Below are positions 10,575 through 20,815 of a stretch of 64,000 nucleotides of DNA, piece by piece. The stretch's first letter is position 1. Each line of letters starts with the position of its first letter. This stretch comes from Arthonia radiata (lineage: Eukaryota > Ascomycota > Arthoniomycetes > Arthoniales > Arthoniaceae). The position numbers and the translations under genes are program-made. Below the pieces are notes generated by a model. The model saw only the letters and a list, made by a program, of their open reading frames with translations, was not told where the DNA came from and did not search any database. Location: positions 372,001 through 436,000 of the forward strand of contig PSQN01000008.1 in NCBI GenBank assembly GCA_002989075.1. The letters run 5' to 3'.

Positions 10575-12652
10575 TTGGAGATGCGGGTAAGTTGAGACCT
10601 GGGAGGAAGCACGAATCAAAAGTGGCTGGAAAGCATTGCATGAAGTTGAAATACCCATATGAGCGAACATACCTGTTGCATTACAAGCGAGCGTTCCTTT
10701 TCAAAATAGTCGAATCACAAGCATTCACACATACTATTTCTATTGTGTGCGTGTAGTCTGTGTCTTGATCCTCGCTACCTCCCACGCTCAGTTCTTGGAG
10801 GTGGCCATCAGTAGGCAGTACTACGGATGAGCATCTTAAGGTCACCGTCAGCGTGCACAGCCACCTACGGTTAGTCAGATTCGGAGGCTCAAGAGCTGCC
10901 ATTCAGCGGTCAAAAGCATGGGCTCAGGCCTCTGAAGATTGTAATGCGAGAGCTTATACATCTACTCTCATGAAGCTCATTCGTCTCGGCGGTGCAGGTG
11001 GAAAGGTCAGTCCAGCATAGTAAGTCGTGGGGCGCAGTTACTCTCGGCAACCTCGGTTGCAGTCCAAGCTGCCTGCTCAGGACTGCCTCCGACACCAAGG
11101 TAGGTTGAGTAAGCAGACCGTATCGCAAGGCCCTAGCATGGGAGATCGAAATGTGCGGATGCTGTTCCAGAGCAAGTACGTCTTCCGGCTATCCTTGTAT
11201 GGTGCTACTCACCCTTCTGAGCCTCTATCGAGCGGCCGGGCCGGAGTGGAGTATGGTGCGAGCAGATCATCGCGCTGCTTCCTCATAACGAACGTGGTCT
11301 TCACTCTACACAATCTGCCATCGGCATCTCTGGTGGAAATCGGAGTGCTGCTGACAGATGCTGGACAGACACCGCTCGGCACATGAGCTAGCCCTCGGGT
11401 GAAGTTGATAATCTGTCGACATGGGCAGGCACAATTCCTTGAGGCGTGTCAGCGAACACGTAACCCATGCAATCTGCGAGGTTCGCAAGCTAAACCTGTA
11501 TACCTCTGCAATGGCCTACATGCCACCACGATGCTGTGCTGACCACCAATAACGTTGAAAGGAAGCGGGAATGGCCCTTCATGGAAACGGTGGTTCCACA
11601 AGTCGCCTGTATGAATGCTTGTTGGCAGGGGCAACAGCGACAAAATGCTCAAACTTACAATACCGGCAAAATTGACCTCCGGTCCTTCTCCTCCAGCAAA
11701 ATTTTGATTACACCCAACGCAAAAGTAGAGGCAGTAGCCGTCAACAGGATACCTGATATCCTCGGCGCGTGATCGTACAATGTAGCTACTCTCCTGACAG
11801 GCCGCTCTTTGTATTTGTCATATAATCTTTGCAGACATGTTGGCCTCCAAGCAAGCTATTTTCAGCAGCCTCCATCCTATAGAGCGAAGAAGGTAAGGTC
11901 TTGCGGAATGTGGGCAAGTTACGTTGGGAACATCCGATAGTGTAGACCAAAAAGTTGACAATCCTGGACGAGGTCCGAACACCCGTCCCATTGTCACATC
12001 TGAGATGATAACGAAATGGGCAAAAGGAGAGGCACATTCAGGGTAAAACACCACATCGGCTCACCGTTCGGACCTCTGCGACTGACTGTGATGAGGATTG
12101 GCAGCTACTCTCCTGGCAGGCCGCTCTTTTGAAACCGTAATATGTCCCTCACCGACATCTTCCAGATGAAAAACATACCCAACGCATTACAAACATTAGG
12201 TGTTGCTGCGTCTTTTGCAAAATATGTCGCTCTGAGCTACTGGCCACTCGTCGAATCCCGTCCGGTACCCATCAAAGACCACAAGGATCGAACGTGCGCC
12301 CATTGCTTAGTTGCCGGCCTTGTACCTGGAAGAAGCAAAAGGAAAGGCACAGCCAGGCCCTGCAACGAGGTGCAAGGCGCTTCCCCCGGGATCGCAATTT
12401 GGCTGTGAGAATGATGAAGCTACTTTCCTGATAGACAGCTTTCCTTGTTCAGAATACAAGGTAGTAATACGAATTCTAGCCTTTTCATTAAGTCAATGAG
12501 ATCATCTCGCCAAACAGGTGCAAACATTCGGTGAACTGTCGCTTCATAGTTGTATATCATCTAGCAGCACAACGCTTTGCCTAGGACGTATGATACACAC
12601 CTTGTAAACGCCTGACTCCCGTGTCATGCAGATATGATACATATGCTGGTCT
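10575..12652. other. Intergenic with decayed tandem repeat
   Basis: No supportable gene lies here. The right half (about 11.7-12.45 kb) contains at least three diverged copies of a ~300-320-bp unit, described separately. The rest shows no clear feature. Confidence 0.55.
11719..12444. repeat. Degenerate ~315-bp tandem repeat, about three copies
   Basis: Two markers recur in the same order. One is gctactctcctgacaggc at 11785, again at 12104 with one change in the first 19 bases, and more diverged at 12419, spaced 319 and 315 bp. The other is a gcaaaagg-agaggca type string at 11719, 12020 and 12334, spaced 301 and 314 bp. A ctgtga...gatga string just before the 12104 and 12419 copies supports alignment over the whole unit. 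Between markers identity is low, so the array is old. No protein or transposon feature explains the unit. Confidence 0.6.
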
Positions 12653-13736
12653 CTACTGCTGCTTCTGCGCCTTCGTCATCACTTGCACCATCTCCTTGTT
12701 GAAACTGCCAAGTGAGACTTCGATGCTCGCAACAGCGGTCATGCCAACCAGCAAAATACTGAACAGTAATAGCAGTGCCAGGCCACCCATGAAGATGCCT
12801 GCAGGATGTCAGATTCTGCACTGGGTGACTTTCGGGCACCGAAGGGGAACTCACCAGGCGTCAAAAAGTTATACCGTTCAAACAATCCTGCGTTGGCATT
12901 CGTTCCGTTCGTGGTCTCCTGCCGCCGCCAGCTGGCAGGCATGTGTCCATCCACGTCCCGCTTCCACGCAACATGCACTGGTTCCTCCGAGGCGTGCTCA
13001 TCGTCGAAGTCAACTTGCATCGGGTGCTGGTTATGTGTCGAGTGACTGAGATGACTTTTTGCGTGCCCACTCACGCCACGACTGCCCTCATCCGAATGAG
13101 GGACGGCCTGGCTGCTTGTGAACAGCACACTTGTGCTACCCAGGTGCTCAAGCGACGTAAGCACCGCGTTCAGCGTCGCATCATTCTTCAGCAGCGCCTT
13201 CTTTCTCTCTTCTGAATTCTTCGGCAAGCCTGAGAATTCCAGTCTGACGATGTGTTTCTCGCCCTCCCATGATGGCGCCCGCCCCTCGCTGCCGTTCACT
13301 CTTGTCAGGCTCCCGCCGCAGATCGTTTGAATCTTTCTCGCGATATCGTTGGCGTCGACTTGGCCGATGACCTCAGGCACGAAGACTGAGTTGACCTCTT
13401 GTGAAGAAGCGGAACGGCGCGTCAGGTGTGGTTGATTGTTGCCATGGTCATCTGAGTGGAGGCCAGGCTGGCTGACGATCACGTAGGCGGGCGAAGGGCA
13501 GAGGTTGGTAATGCTTTGCGTAAGGTCGGAGATCTTAGATGAGGAGGCGAAGCGCTTTGTGAATGAGGAGTCGATGGGAACACTGTCGCGGGACGTTAGA
13601 ACAGTATAGGTGCATCATACAAGCTGATATGTGCTTACGAGACTGGAAGGATGGCGGCGAATGGGGAGGTGTCTTGAAAGGCGGCGACTGTAGATGCAAG
13701 GCCTGCGCCTACCACCGCTAGTGTTCTTAAGCGCAT
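12653..13736 (-). CDS. BIG1: BIG1-like ER membrane protein of cell-wall glucan synthesis
   Basis: Exons (minus strand) are 13736-13639, 13582-12855 and 12798-12653, separated by two 56-bp introns; the product is 323 residues (yeast Big1 is 335). Residues 1-19 form a signal peptide (MRLRTLAVVGAGLASTVAA), followed by FQDTSPFAAILP. The family motif CPSPAYVIVSQPGLH follows near residue 60. The last exon adds the single C-terminal membrane segment, after FERYNFLTPGIFMG, and a short polar tail ending KAQKQQ. Big1 is an ER type I membrane protein needed for normal beta-1,6-glucan in yeast and is now thought to belong to V-ATPase assembly-like families. It is divergent from RRP17 with about 190 bp between starts. 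Confidence 0.85.
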
Positions 13737-13928
13737 TGCGAAGTATGGTGTGGTCGTCTACTAAGAGGACATGTGGACAATGATGTGCAATTTGAGTGCT
13801 TGATAGAAGACGGGCGGAGGATTACCATATATAGTAGTTCATGATATATTTCGGAGATGGCCGCCAAATCGATCTTGTATGTGTCTTCCAGATGTGATCA
13901 AGCATCGCAAACAAGAGTTGCATTAGCC

Positions 13929-14690
13929 ATGGGTCCTCCGGCAAAGCGTAGGAAAGTCCAACATTTTGGGGTTGAAGAAGTCAAATTCGATCCGAGCGCC
14001 AGACAAGATTACCTGACCGGGTTCCGAAGGCGCAAGCAAGATCGCATCAAGCATGCGCAAAAAGTGGCGGCGGAGAAAGAGCGTCAGGAGAAGATAGAGG
14101 AGCGTAAGCAGGTACTTCAAATCGAAAAGAGGCGGCTGACTTGGATATGCGCTGATCATGAATGTGTGTAGTTACGTGAGCAGCGGAAGCAAGAGATAGA
14201 AGAGCATGTTCAAGCTGTCAATGAGGCCGTAAAGAAAGCTGAAGGTGGCGGCTTTGACTCGGACGAGGAAAAACAACCCGACACGGAACAAGACGTCGCC
14301 AGTAACTCCACGCCAGCTGATGCACAGGAACAGGCCGGCCCAGTTGAAGAGTCCGACTCTGAACATGAAGAGCAATACATTGACGAGGAGAAGCACACGA
14401 CTGTGACTGTGGGTCCCATGAACCCAAGTTCTGAAGATGAAGAAGAGCTTGCGGAGGATGACCAGCAAGCTTTGTCCCACAAGTCGAGTGAAGGAAGGTC
14501 CGGGAACGGTCGGAAAGCTACTCAATCATCGAGACCGAAAACCCGTGGTCAAAGTCAGACCGCGGCGAAGACGAAAAAGAAGCCAAAGTTTCATTACGAA
14601 ACGAAAGGCGAGCGCAAGCTCAGCAAAGTACAGCAGTCCATGAAGAAGCGCAAAGCTGCCGATGCGCGGCGTGCCAACAAGCGTGGATAA
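13929..14690 (+). CDS. RRP17: Nucleolar rRNA-processing protein Rrp17/Nol12 family
   Basis: Exons 13929-14111 and 14172-14690, joined across a 60-bp intron, give 233 residues. Rrp17 is a 5'-3' exonuclease of 60S pre-rRNA maturation in the nucleolus. The N-terminus (MGPPAKRRK, then DYLTGFRRRKQDR and a long basic coiled coil with KERQEKIEERKQ) is typical of the family. The middle is acidic and serine-rich, and the C-terminus is basic (KGERKLSKVQQSMKKRKA). I chose the ATG at 13929 because family members begin with MG-xx-KRRK; an in-frame ATG at 13857 would add 24 residues without family resemblance. Confidence 0.85.
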
Positions 14691-14922
14691 AGCATAGGCT
14701 TGTATCATCTCTGCTTTGCTGCTGCGATCTGCTATTCATAACAGACGTTCAGCTATGTCGTGATCACCCTTGCTCAAGTATCCGAGGCTGATGTCGTAAA
14801 CCTGCAGATTCCATGCACCATGGACGCTTGCGTCCTGGAACAAGTGATGCTACTTAGCAGTTTGTCTGAGTTTGAGTAACCGTGCTATTGCTATAGTATC
14901 GTCTCCCCACAGACGACAACGC

Positions 14923-15567
14923 TCACAGGCTGCCCATGTCGCGTAGCAGATCATCGACTTCCTTCTTCGACTCCTCATACTTCTTCGACATATCCTCAAA
15001 CTTCTTTTCCCATTGATCGCGCTCAGACTCGAGGGCCTGGACCTTCCGCTCGTAATGTCCTGCTTTAACGTCGGTTTGTCTCAGCCTCGTTTGGACGTTA
15101 GCACTTTCAAGTTCAAGGATAACTAGGAACTTGACGTACTTTTCGTTCGTTTCGCGCAGATTCCGGTCGGCCTCCTCAGCCTCTTCCTCCAACATCTGCA
15201 GCTTTCGCTGGAGGGCCTCGTTCTGCGTACCGTGCTGTGCGCTCTCCTCAGCGGCGGACTTGTGCTCCTTGATACCACCCTCAAGCTTCTCGACATCCTT
15301 TTCTAACACGCCATTCTTGTGTTGCAAAGAAGTTATCTCTTGCTCTTTAGCGAGGCTGTCTTGCTCAAGCGTCTTAATGCGGGCCTTCATCTCCTCGACT
15401 TTGGAAGCGTTGTCGTCCGCTTCCACGCGGAGCTGGTTCATTTTCTACATGAATACATGTCAGCAAGATCACCCACGCAGCCGTGACGTCCACCGGTAGC
15501 AGCACCATGGGGCGCCCTGTGAAATAGGTAGCAAAGAGGGGCAGCGTACTTCCTTGATGCGATCCAT
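14923..15567 (-). CDS. TPM1: Tropomyosin
   Basis: Exons (minus strand) are 15567-15550 (only 18 nt, MDRIKE), 15444-15140 and 15085-14923, with introns of 105 and 54 bp. The spliced protein is 161 residues, the same length as fission yeast Cdc8 and yeast Tpm2. It is one uninterrupted coiled coil: AKEQEITSLQHKNGVLE, EEEAEEADRNLRETNEK and LRQTDVKAGHYERKVQALE are near-canonical fungal tropomyosin blocks. The protein binds along actin filaments and stabilises formin-made cables and the contractile ring. The start faces the securin-like gene across a 391-bp divergent promoter. Without removing the 54-bp intron the coiled coil is broken by a hydrophobic insert, which supports the model. Confidence 0.93.
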
Positions 15568-15958
15568 GATTGCTTCGCGCAGAGACGATTTGGGTTGGGA
15601 AGGATCGTCACTCTTGTCAAGTATTAGTGCAGGTTGCAGTAGGCAGAAGTCGCGTGAAGGATCGGTTGTTTGGGGGCAGTGCCGGTCGCTCGAGACAACA
15701 AAAGAAATCAGGTCGGGATGAACAGCTCAGGGTCCTCAAAGAAATCGCGCTTAGTATTGCCGCCCCTTGCCAGAACCGGACCCTTAGATGCCGTTGCTCC
15801 GCTAGTACGATCGTTGTTTACTTCCATTCACAGCGCAGAGCTTCATCCGATCACGAAGCAGATTTACAAAGCATTTGTTCAAAGCGTGATGCAGCTCATA
15901 TGCATGGCAGGATCAACACTCAATCGAACCACGAGCTCGCAGTGATCAACCACCCAAC
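15568..15958. promoter_or_regulatory. Divergent promoter between tropomyosin and securin-like gene
   Basis: 391 bp separate the two start codons, which point away from each other, so both promoters must lie here or overlap. No TATA box or recognised cell-cycle element was identified by eye. Confidence 0.5.
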
Positions 15959-17326
15959 ATGCTTCATTCACGCAATCCAGAGCAGGAGAACCTTACGCAC
16001 GCACACCAGGTCGCTGGGGCGGCAAAGTCCAATGCTCTCGCGCCAAAGACTCCCGGTCCACAACAAGCCGGCAAGACGCCGGCTCGCAGGGTCCCCTTGA
16101 ATGATGAGAACACGGTCTTCCGCACAGGCAAGGGCAAAGCCAAAGACCCTCTCCAGACCCCTGCACCACGAGACCGCGCTCCGCTAGGAGCAAAGACTAC
16201 CAATGCCAAAGCCAAACCCTTCGCCACTCCAGCGGCACCTGTCACGGCCAACAAGCAGCCCAACCTGAAAACGCCAGCACAGCAGCGCGCCGCCAGTGCT
16301 CGCAAGAACAAACTCCGCGTCCACCATTCGCCGCGCTCTCAGCTTGACGACACTGGCCCGCTTGACGCCGGCCCAGACGCAGACACAACCACCTCAAATG
16401 ACCTCAATGTTGACAATGACTCCGAGCCTGAGATCGAGACCGCCAATCGTCTCCCTGAACCAGAGATGCCGGACCCAGTCTTTGACGTGCAGATCGATCA
16501 TTCTTTTCCCATGTTAAGACCGGAAAACATTATGCGAGGAGCATATGAGATGTATCTGAATCCAGTCGGAGAAGATGGGTTGACGTTTGAAGAACGGCGG
16601 TCAAAGCAGTGGGACGATGAAGCTGAGGTATATTTCGAGGCAGAGAGGAAGAGGCTAACCGAGGAGGCATTAAGGATCGATTGGAGCGAGTTGGATAGAC
16701 TATGTGGGGACGAGCCGAAGAAGAATCTTGAGGTGCAGAAGGGTAGGAAAGGTCACATGACGACGAAGACGACCTTACAGGATCGCAAGCCACCGGGTGA
16801 TGCTGTGTCGAAATCAGCAGTGTCTGCACTCTCGACAGGACCACGTTCGACGCAGCAGCGCTCTGCTTCGGCGGCGACCAGTCGATTCGCTGCACCGACC
16901 GCCGCATCACAGGCAAAGCAAGCTACAGTCGCCAAAGCTACGAACCATGACAGCTCAGCACTGAGCCACAATCGCACCCGTAATGCAGCAGGTCCGATGG
17001 CATCTCGCACCACGATCGGTCGAGCAAAGGGCAGACAAGTTTCCGCTGAGCTTCGCGCAGGTCAGCCGACAATGGCTGAGGGAAAGAAGCCGAGTGCGAG
17101 TGTGGGAAAAGAGGAGGAAAATCGCGCGCACTTTGGTCAAAGCCAAGACATCATCGCGTACCTGGCGCAACAGTACAAAGATGAGCAAGCGAAGGAAGCA
17201 GGTATCAAAGTCTCACTGGATGAAGATGGGATAGACGCTCTGCAGGACGCCCTTAATGAGGACATCTTGGAGAGTATGGATCCTGACTTTCAGCTGGATC
17301 TACCCGAAAGCGCAGACGATGAATGA
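15959..17326 (+). CDS. Securin-like fungal protein (candidate)
   Basis: 455 residues, single exon, largely disordered. The N-terminal third is basic and TP-rich (KTPGPQQAGKTPARR, ATPAAP, LKTPAQQR), with RAPLGAKTTN at ~residues 74-83, similar to the destruction-box region RAPLG of fission yeast securin Cut2. A following acidic stretch contains PEIETANRLPEPEMPDP, comparable in position and composition to the EIEYMPP segment with which fungal securins contact separase. The middle and C-terminal parts have a conserved-looking helix (FEERRSKQWDDEAEVYFEA) and an acidic tail (DPDFQLDLPESADDE). Securin would inhibit separase until anaphase. I am confident that the gene is real, but only moderately that it is securin; no KEN box is seen, only QEN near residue 9. 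Confidence 0.5.
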   Translation: MLHSRNPEQENLTHAHQVAGAAKSNALAPKTPGPQQAGKTPARRVPLNDENTVFRTGKGKAKDPLQTPAPRDRAPLGAKTTNAKAKPFATPAAPVTANKQPNLKTPAQQRAASARKNKLRVHHSPRSQLDDTGPLDAGPDADTTTSNDLNVDNDSEPEIETANRLPEPEMPDPVFDVQIDHSFPMLRPENIMRGAYEMYLNPVGEDGLTFEERRSKQWDDEAEVYFEAERKRLTEEALRIDWSELDRLCGDEPKKNLEVQKGRKGHMTTKTTLQDRKPPGDAVSKSAVSALSTGPRSTQQRSASAATSRFAAPTAASQAKQATVAKATNHDSSALSHNRTRNAAGPMASRTTIGRAKGRQVSAELRAGQPTMAEGKKPSASVGKEEENRAHFGQSQDIIAYLAQQYKDEQAKEAGIKVSLDEDGIDALQDALNEDILESMDPDFQLDLPESADDE

Positions 17327-17679
17327 CGAAATGGCTATCGGACAGCCTCGCTGTATCATTGCCGGTGATAGTATGATTGATAAGATATCATTGGGTCTGC
17401 ATGACATATCAGCGCTCCGGCGAGCGCCTTCGTCCTTGATGATCTGTATAAATATTAGAGCAGGCCTTCGACCGTGTAGCATAGGCAGCCTTGGTGCTTC
17501 TCAAACGTCTTGAATGATATAGACTGCCTGGTAACGCTGTCTACCTCTTCATCCATGCAAACTCCGTGGTCCTCAGTCCCAACGCACATATCGTACACTT
17601 GTCCACCGGCTGACCTACCCGTCCCGCTGTCCTCTTCCCTCCTACTCCACCATACCGACCTCACGCCCCTATCAGAAGC
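17327..17679. other. Convergent intergenic region
   Basis: Holds the 3' ends of the securin-like and Mpv17 genes; nothing else was recognised. Confidence 0.5.
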
Positions 17680-18545
17680 CTACTGCGCCGCAGCAATCAA
17701 ACTCAAATAAACCCCCCACACCAATCCCACCGCACTCAAAAACACAATACGCTTCTCCACCGGCACCAACGAAAAGCTCAATATACTCGCGATCGGCCAA
17801 ATCTTGTAGCCCGCCACAATAATCGGAATCGTATCCTTGCTTACGGCCCGCCCCATCTCGCCGAAGCTCTTCCCCTTCAGCAACCCCATCAACACCAGAA
17901 ACGCGACCGTGTTGAACACGGCGCCCAGGGTAATGCAGTCGATGAACCATTTGCTCAGCGTGTTCCGCCAGTCCAGCGTCATCTCCTCGTGGTCGCGCTT
18001 CATGTCCGCGCCGCGTAAGAATGTGCTCGTGCGCGGCGAGCCCTTCTCGTCGATCGGGTCCAGCAGGCCGCTGCTCCCGCCGCCGACGGTGGACGCCGCG
18101 CCCCGAGGTATCGACGCCGGGCTGCGCGGGTAGGGCGCGGCGACGCCCCGTTCAGCGAGCGCAATGTCCCGGTGTGCAGTCGCCTTGCGGCCGGGGAACG
18201 TGCGCTCGAGGAAGCCTTGCCAGTAGAAGTTTGGGGGCGCGGTGATGACAGTGAGGATGAGGAAGCGGAGGAAGTCGGCGATGTTGAGGCGGATGGGGAG
18301 CTGTTGATGCGGTGTCAGCGGTCGTCATGGCGTTTCCGTATGCTATGTGGTACGCGGAGCGGTCGTGCTTGTAATGAGAGCGAGACGTGGTGAATTGCAG
18401 TGGGGAGAAGGGCCAATGGGTTTGTGTGTTGGGAAGATAGCGTACGTACATTTCTTCGATAGTTGTCAAGAAGTTGTGCGATTATATTTGACATGGATGC
18501 CAGCGTCGTCGCCTGCATCGTCGCAGACACAATGGGTGCCGGCAT
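17680..18545 (-). CDS. Mpv17/PMP22 family membrane protein
   Basis: Exons (minus strand) are 18545-18450 and 18300-17680, with a 149-bp intron in phase 0; 238 residues. The family are small four-helix proteins of mitochondrial inner membrane or peroxisome membrane, proposed to form channels. The N-terminus MPAPIVSATMQATTLASMSNIIAQ carries the family's first helix. The C-terminal half has the signature DWRNTLSKWFIDCITLGAVFN, a Trp-Pro site in AGYKIWPIASILSFSLVPVEKRIVF, and a last helix ending WGVYLSLIAAAQ. Between the helices a ~50-residue polar loop (GGGSSGLLDPIDEKG) is longer than usual. The exact organelle cannot be told from sequence. Confidence 0.88.
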
Positions 18546-19013
18546 GGCGGGCAGTAATGTTTGAACGAGTCCCGAGTGAGTGGTTGTGATTCTACTGGGA
18601 GGTACGCTGGCACAGACAAGCTATGATTGTCGAGTCGCTGAGAGGTGCATGGAAGATTGCGCGCTCGTGAAGTTCAGTGTGATGGAGTGCGGCCGGAGCT
18701 TGGTTGGTTTCACCCGCGCGGCCAACACGAAGGATTGACGAACCGCCAGGGCCGCCATGTCAGCCCTACATTTCTGTTACGAAGGTGAGACGGCATGCTG
18801 TATATTACAAAGACATGCAGCAGGTTAAAATCAGGAGCCTGGTAGCAGCGCGAGTCTGAGAAGGTCAAACTTCAAAATGGACAATATCATTATTAGGTGC
18901 TCGTTGAGAGTCTAGCAAGGCCACGCTGGCTGCCATCATTACCGCCATAAACGCCTGCGAGTGCTTTGTGCATAACCGCGACTTTTGCGTAGCACCGTCC
19001 TCGATTGCCGATG
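18546..19013. other. Intergenic region upstream of the Mpv17 gene
   Basis: Contains the promoter of the minus-strand Mpv17 gene and the 3' end of the next minus-strand gene. No other feature was seen. Confidence 0.5.
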
Positions 19014-20204
19014 CTATCGAGCTTTTCCTTTCTTTGCCCTAGCAGCGCCGGCAGCTGGCGGCGCCGTCAGCTGCTGCTGCTGAACGCGATAGCCTCCCCT
19101 TGCATCTGGCATGGCCTCCACGCTGACTCCTCCCTCGTCTTCGCCAGCCAACTCGTCTTCGTCCTCCTCGTCATCGCTGATGTCGATGACTTCCATTTCT
19201 CGGCCGCGTGCGGCCTGGCGGGGTGGGTTCCGCCGGACTGACGAGTAATTAACGTTGGCGGGATCGGAGACGATACGCCGCCCTGTTGGTCCTGAAAGCT
19301 GGTATGAGAAGGGATCTGGTGCACCTGGGGATGCAGGATAGGGTAGCTGTGGATAAGTGTTTGCATTCGATGCAGATCGTGATCGAGGGACCCAATCTGG
19401 GTCATCAGGTAGAGATCGAGTGGGGGATTGGTCGCGCCGTGTGGAGCGGCTAGACGAAGGACGGTAGTTTGGAGGATTTTGAATATCATAGAGGGGTTGC
19501 TGGACTGCTTGGGACATGCGGGTTCTGGATGATCGACGTGATGCTTTGGGTGAGTGGCTACTGAGTCTTTGTAATGACGAGCTTGATGATACTGGCGGAA
19601 GCTGAAGCTGTGCCTCTTCTTGCGGCGAAGCTACACGGCGATCGTTCTTTCCTGGCTTGGTCTTTGGCGACCCACCGAGTCCGAATATACCACCACTGCT
19701 CGACTTTCGCTTAGCTTGCGGTCTCGACGTCGCACCAGACAGCGCGCGTTGCCTGGCCGGTGGTTCAGGCTGAGCAATTCTTGCGGGCGGCCGCCGCTCC
19801 AACTGTTCACGGTGCTGTCGGCGCTCGAGTGCGTCTAGTTCCTCACGCGATAGGTTGACGTTAGACTCGCCGAGGAGTCGAGCTCTGCGAATGCGTCTCA
19901 AGGCTCTCTCGGCAAGTTCTTCTTCTTTCTCGCGCAGGGCGATCTGCAGCTCGGCGTTGCGTTCGTACTCATCATCAGGATTGTCATAAAGATCTGCGTA
20001 AGCGTGCACAGGTACTTTCTGCTTTCGGGAAGGCCCATCAAGACCCATGTATCTTGCGTACGCAGCAGACGACACGCTCTCGTTATCGCTATCGACTTCT
20101 TGGAAGCGGTTCTGGCTCATCTCATACTCTTGCATTCGTCGCTCCCATTCCCGGCGAGCCCTGTGATCCAACCCCTCTGGTGGTCTTCCCCACGGTGGGG
20201 GCAT
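19014..20204 (-). CDS. Uncharacterised acidic/arginine-rich protein behind PRA1
   Basis: 396 residues if translation begins at the first ATG (20204), only 26 nt after the PRA1 stop codon and on the same strand. The N-terminus MPPPWGRPPEGLDHRARREW and the region DLYDNPDDEYERNAELQIAL followed by REKEEELAERALRRIRRAR look like a conserved helical domain (roughly residues 1-130). A Ser/Arg-rich disordered part follows, then an acidic cluster (IDISDDEEDEDELAGEDEGG) and a basic tail (ARAKKGKAR), suggesting a nuclear protein. The frame stays open upstream across PRA1 exon 2 without an ATG, including the similar-looking GRPRAPPG just before the start. The true start, or the way it is translated, is therefore uncertain. 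I do not recognise the family function. Confidence 0.65.
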   Translation of the reverse strand: MPPPWGRPPEGLDHRARREWERRMQEYEMSQNRFQEVDSDNESVSSAAYARYMGLDGPSRKQKVPVHAYADLYDNPDDEYERNAELQIALREKEEELAERALRRIRRARLLGESNVNLSREELDALERRQHREQLERRPPARIAQPEPPARQRALSGATSRPQAKRKSSSGGIFGLGGSPKTKPGKNDRRVASPQEEAQLQLPPVSSSSSLQRLSSHSPKASRRSSRTRMSQAVQQPLYDIQNPPNYRPSSSRSTRRDQSPTRSLPDDPDWVPRSRSASNANTYPQLPYPASPGAPDPFSYQLSGPTGRRIVSDPANVNYSSVRRNPPRQAARGREMEVIDISDDEEDEDELAGEDEGGVSVEAMPDARGGYRVQQQQLTAPPAAGAARAKKGKAR

Positions 20205-20230
20205 CCCTGGAGGAGCTCGCGGCCGACCAC

Positions 20231-20815
20231 TCAGACCGCCTCCTCGGAAAAAGCCGACTCGATAGGTTTGTCGAGAAATGTTGCGTGGCCGAAGACCGCA
20301 ACCGCCGTGGCGCCGACCAGCCAAAGCACGGCGGTGATGGGTGACGCTAAGAAGCCCAGCGGGATCGCAACAACGAGCAGGCCGGTGTATAGTTGGGAGG
20401 GTGTTGCGCGGAAGACGCCTATGTCCAGATCGCGGCCGCCCAATTTGCCAATACCCCAAAGACCGCCGATCACAAAGAAGATGTCGAAAAGGAGGAGCAA
20501 GTGGGTGAGCAAGGTGTAGATGCTGAGCATGACAAAGACGACGGCATAGTTGCTGGAGAAGTATGACAACTGTGCAATATTTAGCACTCACAAGGCCTTT
20601 CGATGCTGCTGGGTGGAGCTTACATTGTAGTTGACGCGCGCTTGAACCTCACCGAAGTCATGCGGCTTGGAGATGCGCTTGATGTCAAGAAATTCGCCGA
20701 TAGGCTTCAAGTTTGCGAAGCGGGAGCTGACGGATTGATTGCGAAGACCCTCAAAGCGACCACCGAAGTTGAGTCGCGATGTCAACGCATCAATAGGGAT
20801 CTGGATCTTTGACAT
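20231..20815 (-). CDS. YIP3: Prenylated Rab acceptor, PRA1 family
   Basis: Exons (minus strand) are 20815-20624 and 20569-20231, with a 54-bp intron in phase 0; 176 residues as in yeast Yip3. PRA1 proteins bind prenylated Rab GTPases and act in ER-Golgi traffic. The first 64 residues are the cytosolic part (SRFANLKPIGEFLDIKRISK, then RVNYN). After splicing, LSYFSSNYAVVFVMLS opens the four-helix hydrophobic core with two hairpins. The C-terminus DKPIESAFSEEAV is typical for filamentous fungi. It starts 514 bp from ERJ5 in a divergent pair and is followed after 26 nt by another gene on the same strand. Confidence 0.93.

Noticed and set aside
20231-20591. Upstream part of the 525-codon frame overlapping PRA1
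   Set aside because: It begins with GTG inside the PRA1 intron and its translation over PRA1 is Arg/His-rich noise. Only the part after 20204 looks coding, though a fusion transcript is kept as a question in the findings.
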